From assembly GCF_024129435.1 (NCBI RefSeq), contig NZ_JAMXXN010000010.1:45542-109541 (forward strand): 64,000 nt of DNA. The letters are read 5' to 3'. Both the position numbers and the translations under genes were made by a program. Position 1 is the stretch's first letter; every line of letters begins with the position of its first letter. Under the pieces are notes generated by a model. That model searched no databases and was not told the DNA's origin. It saw nothing but the letters and a program-made list of their open reading frames with translations. The DNA is from Acinetobacter lwoffii. GTDB lineage: Bacteria; Pseudomonadota; Gammaproteobacteria; Pseudomonadales; Moraxellaceae. Shown in pieces: positions 9,264 through 18,715 of the stretch.

Positions 9264-9915
9264 ACGCTTTATATACCCCTACTGCATCTTGCACATTATC
9301 AAAATATTCTGCTTTACCATCCCGCACCAAGAAAGCGACATCACAATTGCGGGTCAAGTCTTTTAAGTCATGAGAAACCATAATAATATTTGAATTTTCT
9401 TTAAGTTCGTCAAGTAAAGCCTGACTCTTTTTTCGAAAGGACGCATCCCCTACAGCACCCGCTTCATCGAGCAAATAATAATCAAAATTAAAGGCCATAC
9501 TTAAACCAAAACCAATCCGGCTACGCATACCACTCGAGTAACTTTTCATCGGCATATCAAAGTATTTACCAATTTCAGCAAACTCTTCAACAAAATTTAC
9601 CACATGTTCAACTTCATCATGACTATTTACATAAAGTCTGGCGACAAAGCGCACATTCTGTCGGGCCGTTAAACTTCCCTGAAATCCACCTGACAACGCG
9701 ACTGGCCAGGAAATGGTTTTATTAGTAACTACCCTTCCAGAATCAGCATAGTCAATTCCTCCAATAACCCGGAGCAAGGTACTCTTGCCGGCACCATTTT
9801 TTCCTAAAAGGGCCACACTTTTGTTTTCAGGTAAAATCGCATTTAAATCTTTAAATACATAATGCCGACCTTTAGGCGTTGCGTATGATTTGGTTAAATT
9901 TTTGAGTTCGATCAT
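9253..9915 (-). CDS. kpsT: KpsT/BexA-like capsule ABC transporter ATPase
   Basis: The 220-residue ABC ATPase has Walker A GKNGAGKST (38-46), an SSGMRSR signature variant near 127, Walker B YYLLDEA, and an H-loop in MVSHDLKDL. KpsT, BexA and CtrD share this length and the degenerate signature. It powers export of the lipid-linked capsule polymer across the inner membrane with KpsM. The gene overlaps kpsM by 4 bp (ATGA) and kpsE by 11 bp, so the four export genes form one unit. Confidence 0.93.
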   Translation of the reverse strand: MIELKNLTKSYATPKGRHYVFKDLNAILPENKSVALLGKNGAGKSTLLRVIGGIDYADSGRVVTNKTISWPVALSGGFQGSLTARQNVRFVARLYVNSHDEVEHVVNFVEEFAEIGKYFDMPMKSYSSGMRSRIGFGLSMAFNFDYYLLDEAGAVGDASFRKKSQALLDELKENSNIIMVSHDLKDLTRNCDVAFLVRDGKAEYFDNVQDAVGVYKAYAS

Positions 9916-10739
9916 TTCGATTTCACCATACGGCGTTCAAAGCGCTTATACAGAAGTAAACCTATAAATAAAGAAATAATCATCCATATCATGAAGTAAC
10001 TTAGACTAATTCCCGGCACCAAACTATAAGTAGGCGCAACCGCATGGCGCATTAACTCAAAGATATGAATCAGGGGGTTATAAAGTAAATATTCGCGATA
10101 TTCCACTGGAATAATATGAATGGAATATAAAATACCCGATAAAAAATAAAGAATTAAAAAGAATACTGAAAGAAATTTATTTAATTCTTTTGAAAAATCG
10201 CCAATCACAATAAAAATAAGACTACACGCCAACATGAATATAAATAAGAGCGTCCAATAGCCTAGAAGTTGTGGAATTTGTTCAAAACTGATGTGATAGC
10301 CAAACCATACAAAGGCTGCAGTAAAAGCAATATAAGCAGTAAATTTAAGCAAAAACTCAAGAATATTACGCGCAAGTAAAGCATCGATCGGTTTGACTGG
10401 GCGATAGCTAAACAAACCCCGATTGGATTCAGTGGCACTGATCCCCAAAGTCACTCCCGTTCTAAACATAAAGAAAGGAATAATGCCATTAATTAAAAAA
10501 ACAGCATAATCCATCCCCGGTAGTGTTCTTTGCATGACGGTCCCAAAAAGTACCACCATGATCCCAATAGTCAATAAAGGCTCTAAAAAAACCCATAAAT
10601 ATCCTAGACGGTATTGACCAAAGCGGGTTTGTAATTCCCGAAGCAATAATGCACGTATCGATGCATACATCACTTGTAAACCACCACGCGCTTTCAATCG
10701 CGGTAGTTTTCTTAATGGCATCTGATGCTGTGGTTCCAT
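9912..10739 (-). CDS. kpsM: KpsM/BexB-like capsule ABC transporter permease
   Basis: The protein has 275 residues with about six hydrophobic helices and the ABC-2 type membrane domain typical of KpsM and BexB (a LLLRELQTRFGQYRLGYLW segment at the N-terminal interface helix, six spans to the C-terminus). It pairs with KpsT to export undecaprenol-independent, lipid-anchored capsule polymer. It is the first gene of the export operon; 208 bp without a gene separate it from the dioxygenase gene upstream. I see no convincing promoter hexamers in that gap. The basic 20-residue N-terminal extension before the interface helix is slightly longer than in E. coli KpsM. Confidence 0.92.
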   Translation of the reverse strand: MEPQHQMPLRKLPRLKARGGLQVMYASIRALLLRELQTRFGQYRLGYLWVFLEPLLTIGIMVVLFGTVMQRTLPGMDYAVFLINGIIPFFMFRTGVTLGISATESNRGLFSYRPVKPIDALLARNILEFLLKFTAYIAFTAAFVWFGYHISFEQIPQLLGYWTLLFIFMLACSLIFIVIGDFSKELNKFLSVFFLILYFLSGILYSIHIIPVEYREYLLYNPLIHIFELMRHAVAPTYSLVPGISLSYFMIWMIISLFIGLLLYKRFERRMVKSK

Positions 10740-10947
10740 GACGATGACTTGTAAATTTATTATGTAAAATTTTCACTATCATACAGCGATCAATAAAGAG
10801 AAGAAAGTTAAACCCCCAGTAAATAAACCTGCCTATACTTAAGTGGTAGACAGCAGAATGAGAAAAGATCCAATCTATGCTTTATTTAATACGAGCTTTT
10901 TTGTCCATATTCAAGGTCGATCCAGTGTTCTAAGTTCAAAACGTTTC

Positions 10948-12114
10948 TTATTTACTGGTCAGAACAGCAGGATCTGCTGCACACTTTTTACCTACTTTTT
11001 TCCAAGGATTATTTCGCTGATACCGCTTTTCCAGGAAATCCAGACTTGCCCAATACCAAGGCACTAAATTTGATTTCAAAAAAGGAAAGGAAAGTGGATC
11101 ACCATCCAACCAAGGCACAAATGGATTTCGACGTGCATAAGCCCATAGTTCAATCCTCACCGAAGGTTTGAGACTTTTTGCTCTGGCATGAAAACCATAG
11201 GTATCCGCAATCACCAATGTATTTGCTTTCACAGCAAAAGCTTGCGGTTTTGCATAGCCTAATTCAAGTACCTCCTCTTCAGAGACTCGAAAAGAACCTC
11301 GACGGGTCATGGCATCCGTTTTTACTGTGATTGACTCAGATTTCTGCTGTTCCCAATTTAAGCGTTCAGGATTCAAATGATGAGAGCCTGGTACATAGAC
11401 AAAAGGGCCTTCATCTTCAGCAACATCTTCTAAAAATAGCCAGGCTTTTGCACTGGAGTGAAAAGTATCACTATGTAAATTCGTTTGAGGATCTGCTTTG
11501 GCCTTTCTGACATGCGAAAAGATAACTTGCAGATAAGAGATGGGCTGAACTTTAAAACTGGCAACATAATTCAGCAGGTTTCTCCATTCATCTGAATATA
11601 GGAAGTGTTGGGTGACAGGCATGTGCTTCAAGGTTTTGCCATCTAATGCCATACGGCGAGTCACCGTATCCCCTTGTAGGGTTTCCCGTGTTTCTAGCGG
11701 AGTCATCAGTAATTCTTGTTTTAATTGTGCAAACTCATCTGTAGCTAAAAAATTTTCTTTGAATATAAACCCATTTTTTTGAAAACTTTCGACATCTGCC
11801 GGATGAATGAACTTTGATAACTTCAATCTACGTTGTGCTGCCATTTTTGCGGCAAACTGAACCCGAAAACGGTGTAAACCGAGTTGATTTAATTTGGAAT
11901 TCCCTAATATAGAATTAGATTCGAAGGATTTGGACTGTGTGATCAAAGCCATACTGTCCCATATAAATTTTCCTGGAGATTTAACCAATATCTTGCCCAA
12001 CTCCTGAGCTGCAGCTATTTTTTTTTGTTTTTGCTGATCTAGTTTTTTAATATTTTCAAAGACATTATTTTTAAAGAAGTTCAATTGAAGTAACCCTGTT
12101 CTGTATTCGACCAA
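10948..12114 (-). CDS. PhyH-family (phytanoyl-CoA dioxygenase-like) Fe(II)/2-oxoglutarate oxygenase
   Basis: The protein has up to 388 residues. A double-stranded beta-helix PhyH domain covers roughly residues 120-350, with an HxD iron motif in NLHSDTFH and a distal His in YGFHARAKS. Family members hydroxylate lipids, sugars or small metabolites; the substrate here is unknown. The frame opens with TTG at 12114 and there is no in-frame ATG for the first 54 codons, so the start is uncertain. It precedes kpsM on the same strand. That position, together with a tRNA-like fragment just behind it, suggests it arrived with the capsule cluster, possibly as a capsule or lipid-anchor modification gene. 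It could equally be an unrelated passenger. Confidence 0.7.
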   Translation of the reverse strand: MVEYRTGLLQLNFFKNNVFENIKKLDQQKQKKIAAAQELGKILVKSPGKFIWDSMALITQSKSFESNSILGNSKLNQLGLHRFRVQFAAKMAAQRRLKLSKFIHPADVESFQKNGFIFKENFLATDEFAQLKQELLMTPLETRETLQGDTVTRRMALDGKTLKHMPVTQHFLYSDEWRNLLNYVASFKVQPISYLQVIFSHVRKAKADPQTNLHSDTFHSSAKAWLFLEDVAEDEGPFVYVPGSHHLNPERLNWEQQKSESITVKTDAMTRRGSFRVSEEEVLELGYAKPQAFAVKANTLVIADTYGFHARAKSLKPSVRIELWAYARRNPFVPWLDGDPLSFPFLKSNLVPWYWASLDFLEKRYQRNNPWKKVGKKCAADPAVLTSK

Positions 12115-12220
12115 TATTTTAAAAAATTATAACCAAAAACAAACTAGCCCGGTAATACTTCTGTTCAATCATTTTCCACCTTAGTCAGTAATCATAAAAA
12201 ACAGTATTTTTTAAGTTCAA

Positions 12221-12253
12221 AGTCTGAGGTTCGAATCTCCTTTCTCACCTCTA
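12221..12253 (+). pseudogene. tRNA-like 3' fragment (possible att remnant)
   Basis: The stretch contains GAGGTTCGAATCTCC, which looks like a tRNA T-arm, followed by a possible acceptor half (TTTCTCACC) and then a rho-independent terminator. No D-arm or anticodon arm can be drawn upstream, and the T-stem pairing is imperfect, so this is not an intact tRNA. Such 3' fragments next to a terminator are typical of island integration at a tRNA gene. This is a weak call. Confidence 0.3.
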
Positions 12254-12258
12254 GATGT

Positions 12259-12294
12259 AAAAAAAAGCCCTCATCAAAAGATCAGGGCTTTTTT
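12259..12294. terminator. Bidirectional rho-independent terminator
   Basis: An 11-bp stem with one mismatch (12265-12275 with 12280-12290, AAGCCCTCATC / GATCAGGGCTT) and an AAAA loop is flanked by eight A on the left and a T run on the right. It can stop transcription from either side. It serves the malic enzyme gene on the minus strand and whatever once read rightward through the tRNA-like fragment. Confidence 0.85.
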
Positions 12295-12369
12295 AAATTC
12301 TATCCATGCATCAGATGAACTCTGGTGAGCAAACCACTAGCGACGACATAGCGTTCATCTTGAGTTCAA

Positions 12370-14070
12370 TTAAAAGGTTATCCGCTGATAGTCACGGTAT
12401 TGCGGTGTCCAGAAATTATGCTCTATTGCTAGCTGTAATTCTTCTACACTGATTTTCGGTGCTACCCCATCTTCAATCGCAGCAAGTGCCACTTTTAAGG
12501 CAATCTGCTTCGAAATTGACTGTAAACAATCCAGATTCGGCAATAAATCTGCCTGAGGATCTTTCAGCTTCGGAGAACAGTCCGCCAAGGCATTACTCGA
12601 GGCCATCAGCATATTATCCGTGACACGTTTCGCACCTGAAGCAACTACCCCCAAACCGATACCCGGGAAAATATAAGAGTTATTGCATTGTGAAATATGA
12701 TGAATGTGTCCCTGATAATTCACTGGGGCAAATGGGCTACCCGTCGCAATCAATGCTCTGCCATTAGTCCATTGCAAGATGTCAGCCGGAACAGCTTCTA
12801 CGCGGGAAGTCGGGTTGGATAAAGGGAAAACAATCGGTTGCACACTGTTTTCAGCCATGGCTTCAATCACTTCCTGAGTGAATAAACCTGGCTGTCCAGA
12901 TACGCCAATCAATACTGTCGGCTTGGCACGTTTGACCACATCCAGCAGAGAAATCATGCTCTCAGCATCTGCCCAGCTTTCTACATTTTCAAGCGGCTGT
13001 GCCAGTTTGCGCTGGAAGTCCAGTAAATTCGGCTGATTCTCCGTGATCAGACCAAAACGGTCAACCATAAACACGCGTGCACGTGCTTCAACATCACTTA
13101 AGCCCTCAGCAACCATTTGCTTAATGATCTGTTCTGCAATCCCGCAACCAGCTGAACCAGCACCCAGGAAAGTAACCACCTGATCTTTGAGGTGTTTACC
13201 GGCTGCACGCGAAGCAGCAATCAGGCTGCCGACAGACACTGCTGCGGTGCCCTGAATATCATCATTAAAACAACAGATTCGATCACGATACTTTTCCAGT
13301 AAAGGCATGGCATTTTTCTGTGCAAAGTCTTCAAACTGAATTAAGGCATCTGGCCAGCGCTGTTGAATCGCCTGAATCACCGTCTCGACAAAAGCATAGT
13401 ATTCATCGCCGCTGATTCGTGGTTCACGCCAGCCCATATAAATCGGGTCATTTAACAACTGCTGATTATTGGTACCGACATCAAGAGTAATCGGTAAGGT
13501 ATAGGCCGGACTGATCCCGCCACATGCGGTGTAGAGTGCCAGTTTTCCAATGGGAATCCCCATACCACCGATGCCTTGATCTCCAAGACCCAAAATGCGC
13601 TCACCATCTGTAATCACAATCACTTTCACGTTCTTTTTATTGATATTGTGAATAATCTGGTCGATCTGATCACGGTCAGGATAGGAAATAAAGATCCCAC
13701 GATGACGGCGATAAATATCAGAAAAGCGCTGACATGCCTCACCCACAGTCGGGGTATAGATAATCGGCATCATCTCACTGAGGTGATTTTCAATCAGATG
13801 GTAAAACAGGGTCTCATTGGTATCCTGAATATTCCGCAAATAAATATGCTTGTTAATATCACTGCTAAAAGCACAATACTGCTGATAAGAACGCTGACTT
13901 TGTTCTTCAATCGTCTCGGTGACATGAGGAATCAAGCCATGCAAGTTAAAGCTTCTACGCTCTTCTTCAGAAAATGCAGAGCCTTTATTGAGTAGTGGGA
14001 GTTCTAGCAGAGTATTTCCAGCATAAGGAATATATAAAGGGCGTTTACTGTTCAAATTTTCTCTGGGCAT
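12370..14070 (-). CDS. maeA: NAD-dependent malic enzyme
   Basis: The 566-residue protein matches the length of E. coli MaeA (SfcA). It has the malic enzyme N-terminal domain ([16 protein letters not shown] near residue 100; [20 protein letters not shown] near 155), a metal/substrate segment [21 protein letters not shown], and the dinucleotide-binding [12 protein letters not shown]. It converts malate to pyruvate and CO2 in the cytosol, linking the TCA cycle to gluconeogenesis. It is transcribed alone, with a terminator downstream at 12259-12294. It is typical chromosomal sequence and marks the boundary of the accessory capsule region. Confidence 0.95.
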   Translation of the reverse strand: MPRENLNSKRPLYIPYAGNTLLELPLLNKGSAFSEEERRSFNLHGLIPHVTETIEEQSQRSYQQYCAFSSDINKHIYLRNIQDTNETLFYHLIENHLSEMMPIIYTPTVGEACQRFSDIYRRHRGIFISYPDRDQIDQIIHNINKKNVKVIVITDGERILGLGDQGIGGMGIPIGKLALYTACGGISPAYTLPITLDVGTNNQQLLNDPIYMGWREPRISGDEYYAFVETVIQAIQQRWPDALIQFEDFAQKNAMPLLEKYRDRICCFNDDIQGTAAVSVGSLIAASRAAGKHLKDQVVTFLGAGSAGCGIAEQIIKQMVAEGLSDVEARARVFMVDRFGLITENQPNLLDFQRKLAQPLENVESWADAESMISLLDVVKRAKPTVLIGVSGQPGLFTQEVIEAMAENSVQPIVFPLSNPTSRVEAVPADILQWTNGRALIATGSPFAPVNYQGHIHHISQCNNSYIFPGIGLGVVASGAKRVTDNMLMASSNALADCSPKLKDPQADLLPNLDCLQSISKQIALKVALAAIEDGVAPKISVEELQLAIEHNFWTPQYRDYQRITF

Positions 14071-14299
14071 TATTTAACTCATCTAATCAATCTTCGGCAG
14101 TTCTGCCAAAATAGTCACATCACTTTGTTTATTTTATATAGCTTAGCCTGATTTTAAGCTGTTAGGTCATTTAGCAAATTTATAATACTTGTAGCAGGAT
14201 TTTATAATCTGATAACACTCATTTTCGGCCTAGGTTTTGGACGGTTTCTAAAATTAATCCCTATTCGTATTTTTAATTTAAATCGGCAGCAAGATCTGT

Positions 14300-14328
14300 T
14301 TGACAAAAAACCTCAGCTCATCAAGGAT
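14300..14328 (+). promoter_or_regulatory. Candidate sigma-70 promoter for the hydrolase gene
   Basis: A perfect TTGACA (14300-14305) lies 17 bp before AAGGAT (14323-14328), a poor -10 box, 36 bp ahead of the ATG at 14364. It is a candidate only, because the -10 is weak. The rest of the divergent gap 14071-14363 shows no gene. Confidence 0.3.
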
Positions 14329-14363
14329 AAAGCATAAATTTAATAAGACCAACGAGTATAACA

Positions 14364-15326
14364 ATGAGTGAACTGCAACCGCTTTATCAGCCCGATATTT
14401 TGGGGACAGGTTATGAGCAAGCGACCTTAAACTTTCCCGATGATTATGAGGGCAAAGTCGTAGCAACCCTGATCCGTAAAAAAGCAGCCCAACCTACAAA
14501 AAAAGCAGTTCTATATATTCACGGCTTTATCGATTATTTTTTTCAGACTGAAATGGCAGAGCGCTTTAATCAGCATGGTTTTGATTTTTATGCGCTGGAT
14601 TTAAGAAAATACGGACGTTCGATTCTGCCGCATCAAAAATATTATAACGTGTATGACCTAGCTGAATATGATGCAGAAATTACCCAAGCCCTCGACATTA
14701 TAGCAGCTGAGGGCCACGATGCTGCCCTGCTCTGTGGTCATTCTACCGGCGGCCTGACCACGACCTTATATGCGGCACATCATCCGCAGCACCCTTTAAT
14801 CAAAGCGCTTTGGGTCAATAGTCCATTTTATGACTTCAATATGAATCCAATCAAACGTGCGCTTGGCATTCCGCAACTGAGCAGACTGGCTAAAATTTTT
14901 CCCAATCTTAAATTTCCAAGCGAGCTGAACAAGTGGTATGCCACCAGCCTGCATAAGGATTTAAAAGGCGAATGGGACTTCAGTCTGGACTGGAAAAAGA
15001 CCCGCTACCCGATGGTTCGGATCAGTTTTATTCGTGCCATTCATGAGGCACAGAAAGAAATTCATCGCGGTGTTCAGCTCGATATTCCGGTACTTATCAT
15101 GCATTCACATCAGACTTTATATCCTAAAAAATGGGGTAAAGCCGCACAGAGCAGCGATGTAATTTTAGGGATTAAAGACATTCAGAAATATGCCAAAAAA
15201 ATTAAAGGCGATGTCACGGTTCAAAGTATCCGGAACGGTTTACATGATCTGGTACTTTCAGAGCAATCTGTGCGTGAGCAGGTTTATCAGCAACTGTTTC
15301 AATGGCTGCATGACAAAGGGCTTTAG
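14364..15326 (+). CDS. Alpha/beta hydrolase (serine aminopeptidase S33 / lysophospholipase-like)
   Basis: The 320-residue protein has an alpha/beta hydrolase fold: oxyanion region YIHGFIDYFF near residue 50, nucleophile elbow GHSTGG near residue 130, and a late His in NGLHDLVLSE. It resembles the Hydrolase_4/S33 group annotated as lysophospholipase or monoacylglycerol lipase. There is no signal peptide, so it is probably cytosolic. It is a single gene, divergent from maeA, with a hairpin downstream. The substrate cannot be assigned. Confidence 0.85.
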   Translation: MSELQPLYQPDILGTGYEQATLNFPDDYEGKVVATLIRKKAAQPTKKAVLYIHGFIDYFFQTEMAERFNQHGFDFYALDLRKYGRSILPHQKYYNVYDLAEYDAEITQALDIIAAEGHDAALLCGHSTGGLTTTLYAAHHPQHPLIKALWVNSPFYDFNMNPIKRALGIPQLSRLAKIFPNLKFPSELNKWYATSLHKDLKGEWDFSLDWKKTRYPMVRISFIRAIHEAQKEIHRGVQLDIPVLIMHSHQTLYPKKWGKAAQSSDVILGIKDIQKYAKKIKGDVTVQSIRNGLHDLVLSEQSVREQVYQQLFQWLHDKGL

Positions 15327-15337
15327 ATAAATGCGAA

Positions 15338-15368
15338 AGGAGAAATGAAACTTGCCCTCATTTCTCCT
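15338..15368 (+). terminator. Hairpin after the hydrolase gene
   Basis: An 11-bp perfect stem (AGGAGAAATGA / TCATTTCTCCT) with a 9-nt loop lies 12 bp after the stop codon. The usual T run is missing (GCTTGGCTTCTTTT follows), so it may be a terminator of modest strength. Apart from this and the inverted repeat at 15441-15461, the gap 15327-15671 holds no gene I can support. Confidence 0.55.
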
Positions 15369-15440
15369 GCTTGGCTTCTTTTGAATCCTTATTAGGTTGG
15401 AATGTAATTAAGCACATTGAAAATATGCCAATTTTTCGAT

Positions 15441-15461
15441 GGTTTATAAGTGCTATAAACC
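15441..15461. promoter_or_regulatory. Inverted repeat upstream of the aldehyde dehydrogenase
   Basis: A perfect 8-bp inverted repeat GGTTTATA-5-TATAAACC lies about 210 bp before the dehydrogenase start. Its size and spacing suit a dimeric regulator, but no regulator gene is adjacent, so the role is a guess. Confidence 0.3.
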
Positions 15462-15671
15462 CTTGTTTTTAAATTTAAGACTTGAGAATTTATAACTTTT
15501 ATTCTTCTACTGCTTGTCTCCAAATATTGTCTTTTGTAGCAAGCCTGTAAACAAACAACCGCCCGTCTTTTTCCCTCTTTATAGTAGAGCTGAATGCAGA
15601 AGCGCCTATATTTTTTGATCGGCAACATGCGCGCAGCCTGCACCACTAACAATCATATAAAGGAATAGATT

Positions 15672-17183
15672 ATGCGTTATGCAGACCCCAATACTGACGG
15701 TTCAAAAATTCAATTTAAAGCACAATACGATAATTTCATTGGCGGCGAATGGGTCGCTCCAGTCAAAGGTGAATACTTTGACAACATTTCTCCGGTAGAT
15801 GGCAAAGTCTTTACCAAAGTGCCGCGTTCCTCTGTAGAAGACATTGAGTTGGCGCTTGATGCAGCACACAAAGCCAAAGAGCAATGGAACCGGTCATCAC
15901 CGACCACCCGCTCCAATATTCTGTTGAAAATTGCAGATCATCTGGAACAAAATCTGGAACTGCTGGCTGTGGCAGAAACTTGGGACAACGGCAAACCGAT
16001 CCGTGAAACGCTGGCTGCCGATATTCCGCTGGCCATTGACCATTTCCGTTATTTTGCCGGCTGTATCCGTGCACAGGAAGGCGGCATTTCCGAAATTGAT
16101 GAAGATACCATCGCCTACCATTTTCATGAACCGCTTGGTGTAGTCGGACAAATCATTCCCTGGAACTTCCCGATTCTGATGGCTGCCTGGAAACTGGCAC
16201 CTGCCCTGGCTGCGGGCAACTGCATTGTGTTGAAACCTGCAGAACAGACTCCGGTCAGCATTCTGGTGCTGGCTGAACTGATTCAGGATATTTTGCCACC
16301 GGGTGTCCTGAATATCGTCAATGGTTATGGGGTTGAAGTCGGTCGCCCGCTAGCCACCAACCCACGCATTGCCAAGATTGCCTTTACCGGTTCCACCGCC
16401 GTCGGTCAGATGATCATGCAATATGCCACCGAAAATATTATTCCGGTGACGCTGGAACTGGGGGGTAAATCACCGAATCTGTTCTTTGCCGACATCATGG
16501 ATCAGGAAGATGACTATCTGGACAAAGCTCTGGAAGGCTTTGCCATGTTTGCCCTTAACCAGGGTGAAATCTGTACCTGCCCTTCCCGGGCCTTGGTACA
16601 GGAAAGTATTGCCGATGAGTTTTTAGCGCGTGCAGTAGAACGGGTACAACGCATTAAAACCGGTCATCCACTGGATACTGATACTATGATTGGCGCGCAA
16701 GCTTCTCAGGAACAGCAGGACAAGATTCTCGGCTGTATTGCCACTGGCCGTGCAGAGGGCGCACAAATCCTCACAGGCGGTGAGGCGCGTCAGGAAGTGG
16801 GTCAAGGTTTCTATATTGAGCCGACCATCTTTAAGGGCACCAACAATATGAAAACCTTCCAAGAAGAAATTTTTGGTCCCGTGCTGGCCGTGACTACCTT
16901 TAAAGACTTCGATGATGCAATCAAGATCGCCAACGATACCATTTACGGACTCGGTGCCGGGGTCTGGTCGCGCTCGGCACATACCTCGTATCGTGCCGGT
17001 CGTGCCATCCAGGCTGGTCGGGTCTGGACCAACTGTTATCATATCTACCCGGCGCATGCGGCTTTCGGTGGCTATAAAAAATCCGGCATTGGACGCGAGA
17101 ACCATAGAATGATGCTGGATCATTATCAGCAGACTAAAAACTTGCTAGTCAGCTATTCGACCAAGCCTGCTGGTTTCTTCTAA
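15672..17183 (+). CDS. NAD-dependent (acet)aldehyde dehydrogenase, ExaC/AldB-like
   Basis: The 503-residue class I-type aldehyde dehydrogenase has the NAD-binding [11 protein letters not shown] segment (residues 157-167), FTGSTAVGQ, the catalytic Glu in [10 protein letters not shown], and the nucleophile Cys in [11 protein letters not shown]. The CTCPSR variant is typical of the ExaC/AldB acetaldehyde dehydrogenases used in ethanol oxidation. It acts in the cytosol, converting aldehydes to acids. It is preceded by a clear AAAGGA ribosome site and followed by a strong terminator, so it is monocistronic. An exaA-type alcohol dehydrogenase is not in the window, so the physiological substrate stays open. 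Confidence 0.9.
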   Translation: MRYADPNTDGSKIQFKAQYDNFIGGEWVAPVKGEYFDNISPVDGKVFTKVPRSSVEDIELALDAAHKAKEQWNRSSPTTRSNILLKIADHLEQNLELLAVAETWDNGKPIRETLAADIPLAIDHFRYFAGCIRAQEGGISEIDEDTIAYHFHEPLGVVGQIIPWNFPILMAAWKLAPALAAGNCIVLKPAEQTPVSILVLAELIQDILPPGVLNIVNGYGVEVGRPLATNPRIAKIAFTGSTAVGQMIMQYATENIIPVTLELGGKSPNLFFADIMDQEDDYLDKALEGFAMFALNQGEICTCPSRALVQESIADEFLARAVERVQRIKTGHPLDTDTMIGAQASQEQQDKILGCIATGRAEGAQILTGGEARQEVGQGFYIEPTIFKGTNNMKTFQEEIFGPVLAVTTFKDFDDAIKIANDTIYGLGAGVWSRSAHTSYRAGRAIQAGRVWTNCYHIYPAHAAFGGYKKSGIGRENHRMMLDHYQQTKNLLVSYSTKPAGFF

Positions 17184-17195
17184 ACAACCTGATGA

Positions 17196-17223
17196 TTAAA
17201 AGCGGACTTCGGTTCGCTTTTAA
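17196..17223 (+). terminator. Rho-independent terminator with UUCG tetraloop
   Basis: A 12-bp stem (TTAAAAGCGGAC / GTTCGCTTTTAA, one G-T pair) closes a TTCG tetraloop 13 bp after the dehydrogenase stop codon, with a T-rich run a few bases beyond. Confidence 0.85.
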
Positions 17224-17581
17224 CCTGATATTTTTTAAAATTTTAATACTAGGTAAAATTTTCCAGCATTGTTCGTCCAGAATTCCATTGAATGACTGAC
17301 AATAAATTAAAATACTTTCTGAAAACGCCTTAATGTCTGGGCTTATGTTGATTTCACCTAAGTTTCTCATTTTTTATGCTTTTTAATTGCTCAAAAAACC
17401 TGCATAAAGCTCAGGCTTTCATTTAAAGTCGGCTTTTCATGTTTATCAAGACTGTGTATAACAATGAACCACTAGAGGGAAAGCAATAAGCATAGGCAAA
17501 ATTACGCAAAAAGCGTTAGACTATGTACCCAATAATGTCATGATTCGGTCTGATCAAGATCAAAAAAGAAGGTGAAGGTTG
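17224..17581. other. Intergenic leader of ribBX, no gene seen
   Basis: This 358-bp AT-rich stretch precedes the riboflavin operon. I looked for an FMN riboswitch (RFN element) and did not find its conserved helices. Only the ribosome site AAGAAGG (17566-17572) before the ATG at 17582 is clear. Confidence 0.5.
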
Positions 17582-18697
17582 ATGCCGCTCAATACTGTTG
17601 AAGAGCTTGTAGCAGATATCCGTGCAGGAAAAATGGTCATCCTGATGGATGATGAAGACCGTGAAAATGAAGGCGATTTGGTGATTGCTGCCACACACGT
17701 ACGTCCTGAAGATATCAACTTCATGATCACCCATGCACGTGGTCTGGTCTGCCTGACTTTAAGTAAAGAGCGTTGTCAGCAGTTGAATCTGCCGTTGATG
17801 GTAGATGCCAACGGTGCCCAGCATGGAACCAACTTCACCCTGTCGATTGAAGCGGCTGAAGGTATTTCTACCGGTATTTCTCCGGCTGAACGTGCCCATA
17901 CAATTCAAACTGCTGTGGCTGCTCATGCCAAACCGGCAGATATTGTACAGCCGGGACATATCTTCCCGCTGATGGCGCAGCCAGGCGGTGTATTGCACCG
18001 TGCCGGACATACTGAGGCAGGTTGCGATCTTTCTCGTTTAGCAGGACTGGAACCAGCATCAGTCATTTGTGAAATCATCAATGAAGATGGCACGATGGCG
18101 CGCCGTCCCGATCTTGAAGTGTTTGCTGAAAAGCATGGCCTGAAAATCGGTACGATTGCCGATCTGATTCATTACCGCATGACCAACGAGCAAACGGTAG
18201 AGCGTATCGATCAACAAAGTATTGAGACTGAATACGGCAGCTTTGACCTGTACCGCTATCGTGAACTGGGTAACCCGGATATCCATCTGGCCCTGGTCAA
18301 AGGTGAGCCTAAAGAGGGTGTGACCACAGTACGTGTACATGGTTTTAACCCGGCCCGCGACTTGCTCAAACTGAAGAAACAGGATGGCGAGCCGGCCTGG
18401 AACCTGGATCGTGCCCTGAAAGAAATTTCCAATAGTGATCGTGGTGTCTTGGTCTGGATTGGCCAGCGCCATTTACAGGATTTGGGTCCAGCATTAGATA
18501 CCCTTAAAGCGCCAAAAAATGTAAAATCAAATTCTGCACTGTCTCAGCAGTATCAGACCATTGGTGTGGGTGCACAAATTTTGCGTGATCTAGGCGTTGA
18601 AAAAATGAAGCTGCTGAGCTCTCCATTGCGTTTCAATGCCCTTTCAGGCTTTAACTTAGAAGTGGTGGAATACATCACCGCACAACAAACATCTTAA
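17582..18697 (+). CDS. ribB: 3,4-dihydroxy-2-butanone 4-phosphate synthase fused to a degenerate GTP cyclohydrolase II domain (RibBX)
   Basis: Residues 1-205 are a complete RibB domain with DDEDRENEGDL near the N-terminus and HTEAGCDLSRLAG near residue 145. It makes the four-carbon unit of riboflavin from ribulose 5-phosphate. Residues 215-371 have the GTP cyclohydrolase II fold pattern, but the three zinc-binding cysteines and the RHxEGR segment are missing, so cyclohydrolase activity is not expected. This RibBX form is known in other proteobacteria. The start is set at ATG 17582, with AAGAAGG 9 bp upstream, rather than the in-frame TTG just before it. ribH follows 18 bp downstream. Confidence 0.92.
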   Translation: MPLNTVEELVADIRAGKMVILMDDEDRENEGDLVIAATHVRPEDINFMITHARGLVCLTLSKERCQQLNLPLMVDANGAQHGTNFTLSIEAAEGISTGISPAERAHTIQTAVAAHAKPADIVQPGHIFPLMAQPGGVLHRAGHTEAGCDLSRLAGLEPASVICEIINEDGTMARRPDLEVFAEKHGLKIGTIADLIHYRMTNEQTVERIDQQSIETEYGSFDLYRYRELGNPDIHLALVKGEPKEGVTTVRVHGFNPARDLLKLKKQDGEPAWNLDRALKEISNSDRGVLVWIGQRHLQDLGPALDTLKAPKNVKSNSALSQQYQTIGVGAQILRDLGVEKMKLLSSPLRFNALSGFNLEVVEYITAQQTS

Positions 18698-18715
18698 GAA
18701 ATCATCGAGGTTGTT

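Noticed and set aside
10843..11067. 74-codon plus-strand frame over the end of the dioxygenase gene
   Set aside because: It is antisense to the dioxygenase coding sequence and has no independent support.
15392..15652. 86-codon minus-strand frame in the gap before the aldehyde dehydrogenase
   Set aside because: No recognisable protein and no ribosome site; it overlaps the leader of the dehydrogenase gene.
17224..17581. FMN riboswitch before ribBX
   Set aside because: The conserved RFN helices and loop motifs could not be found in this leader.
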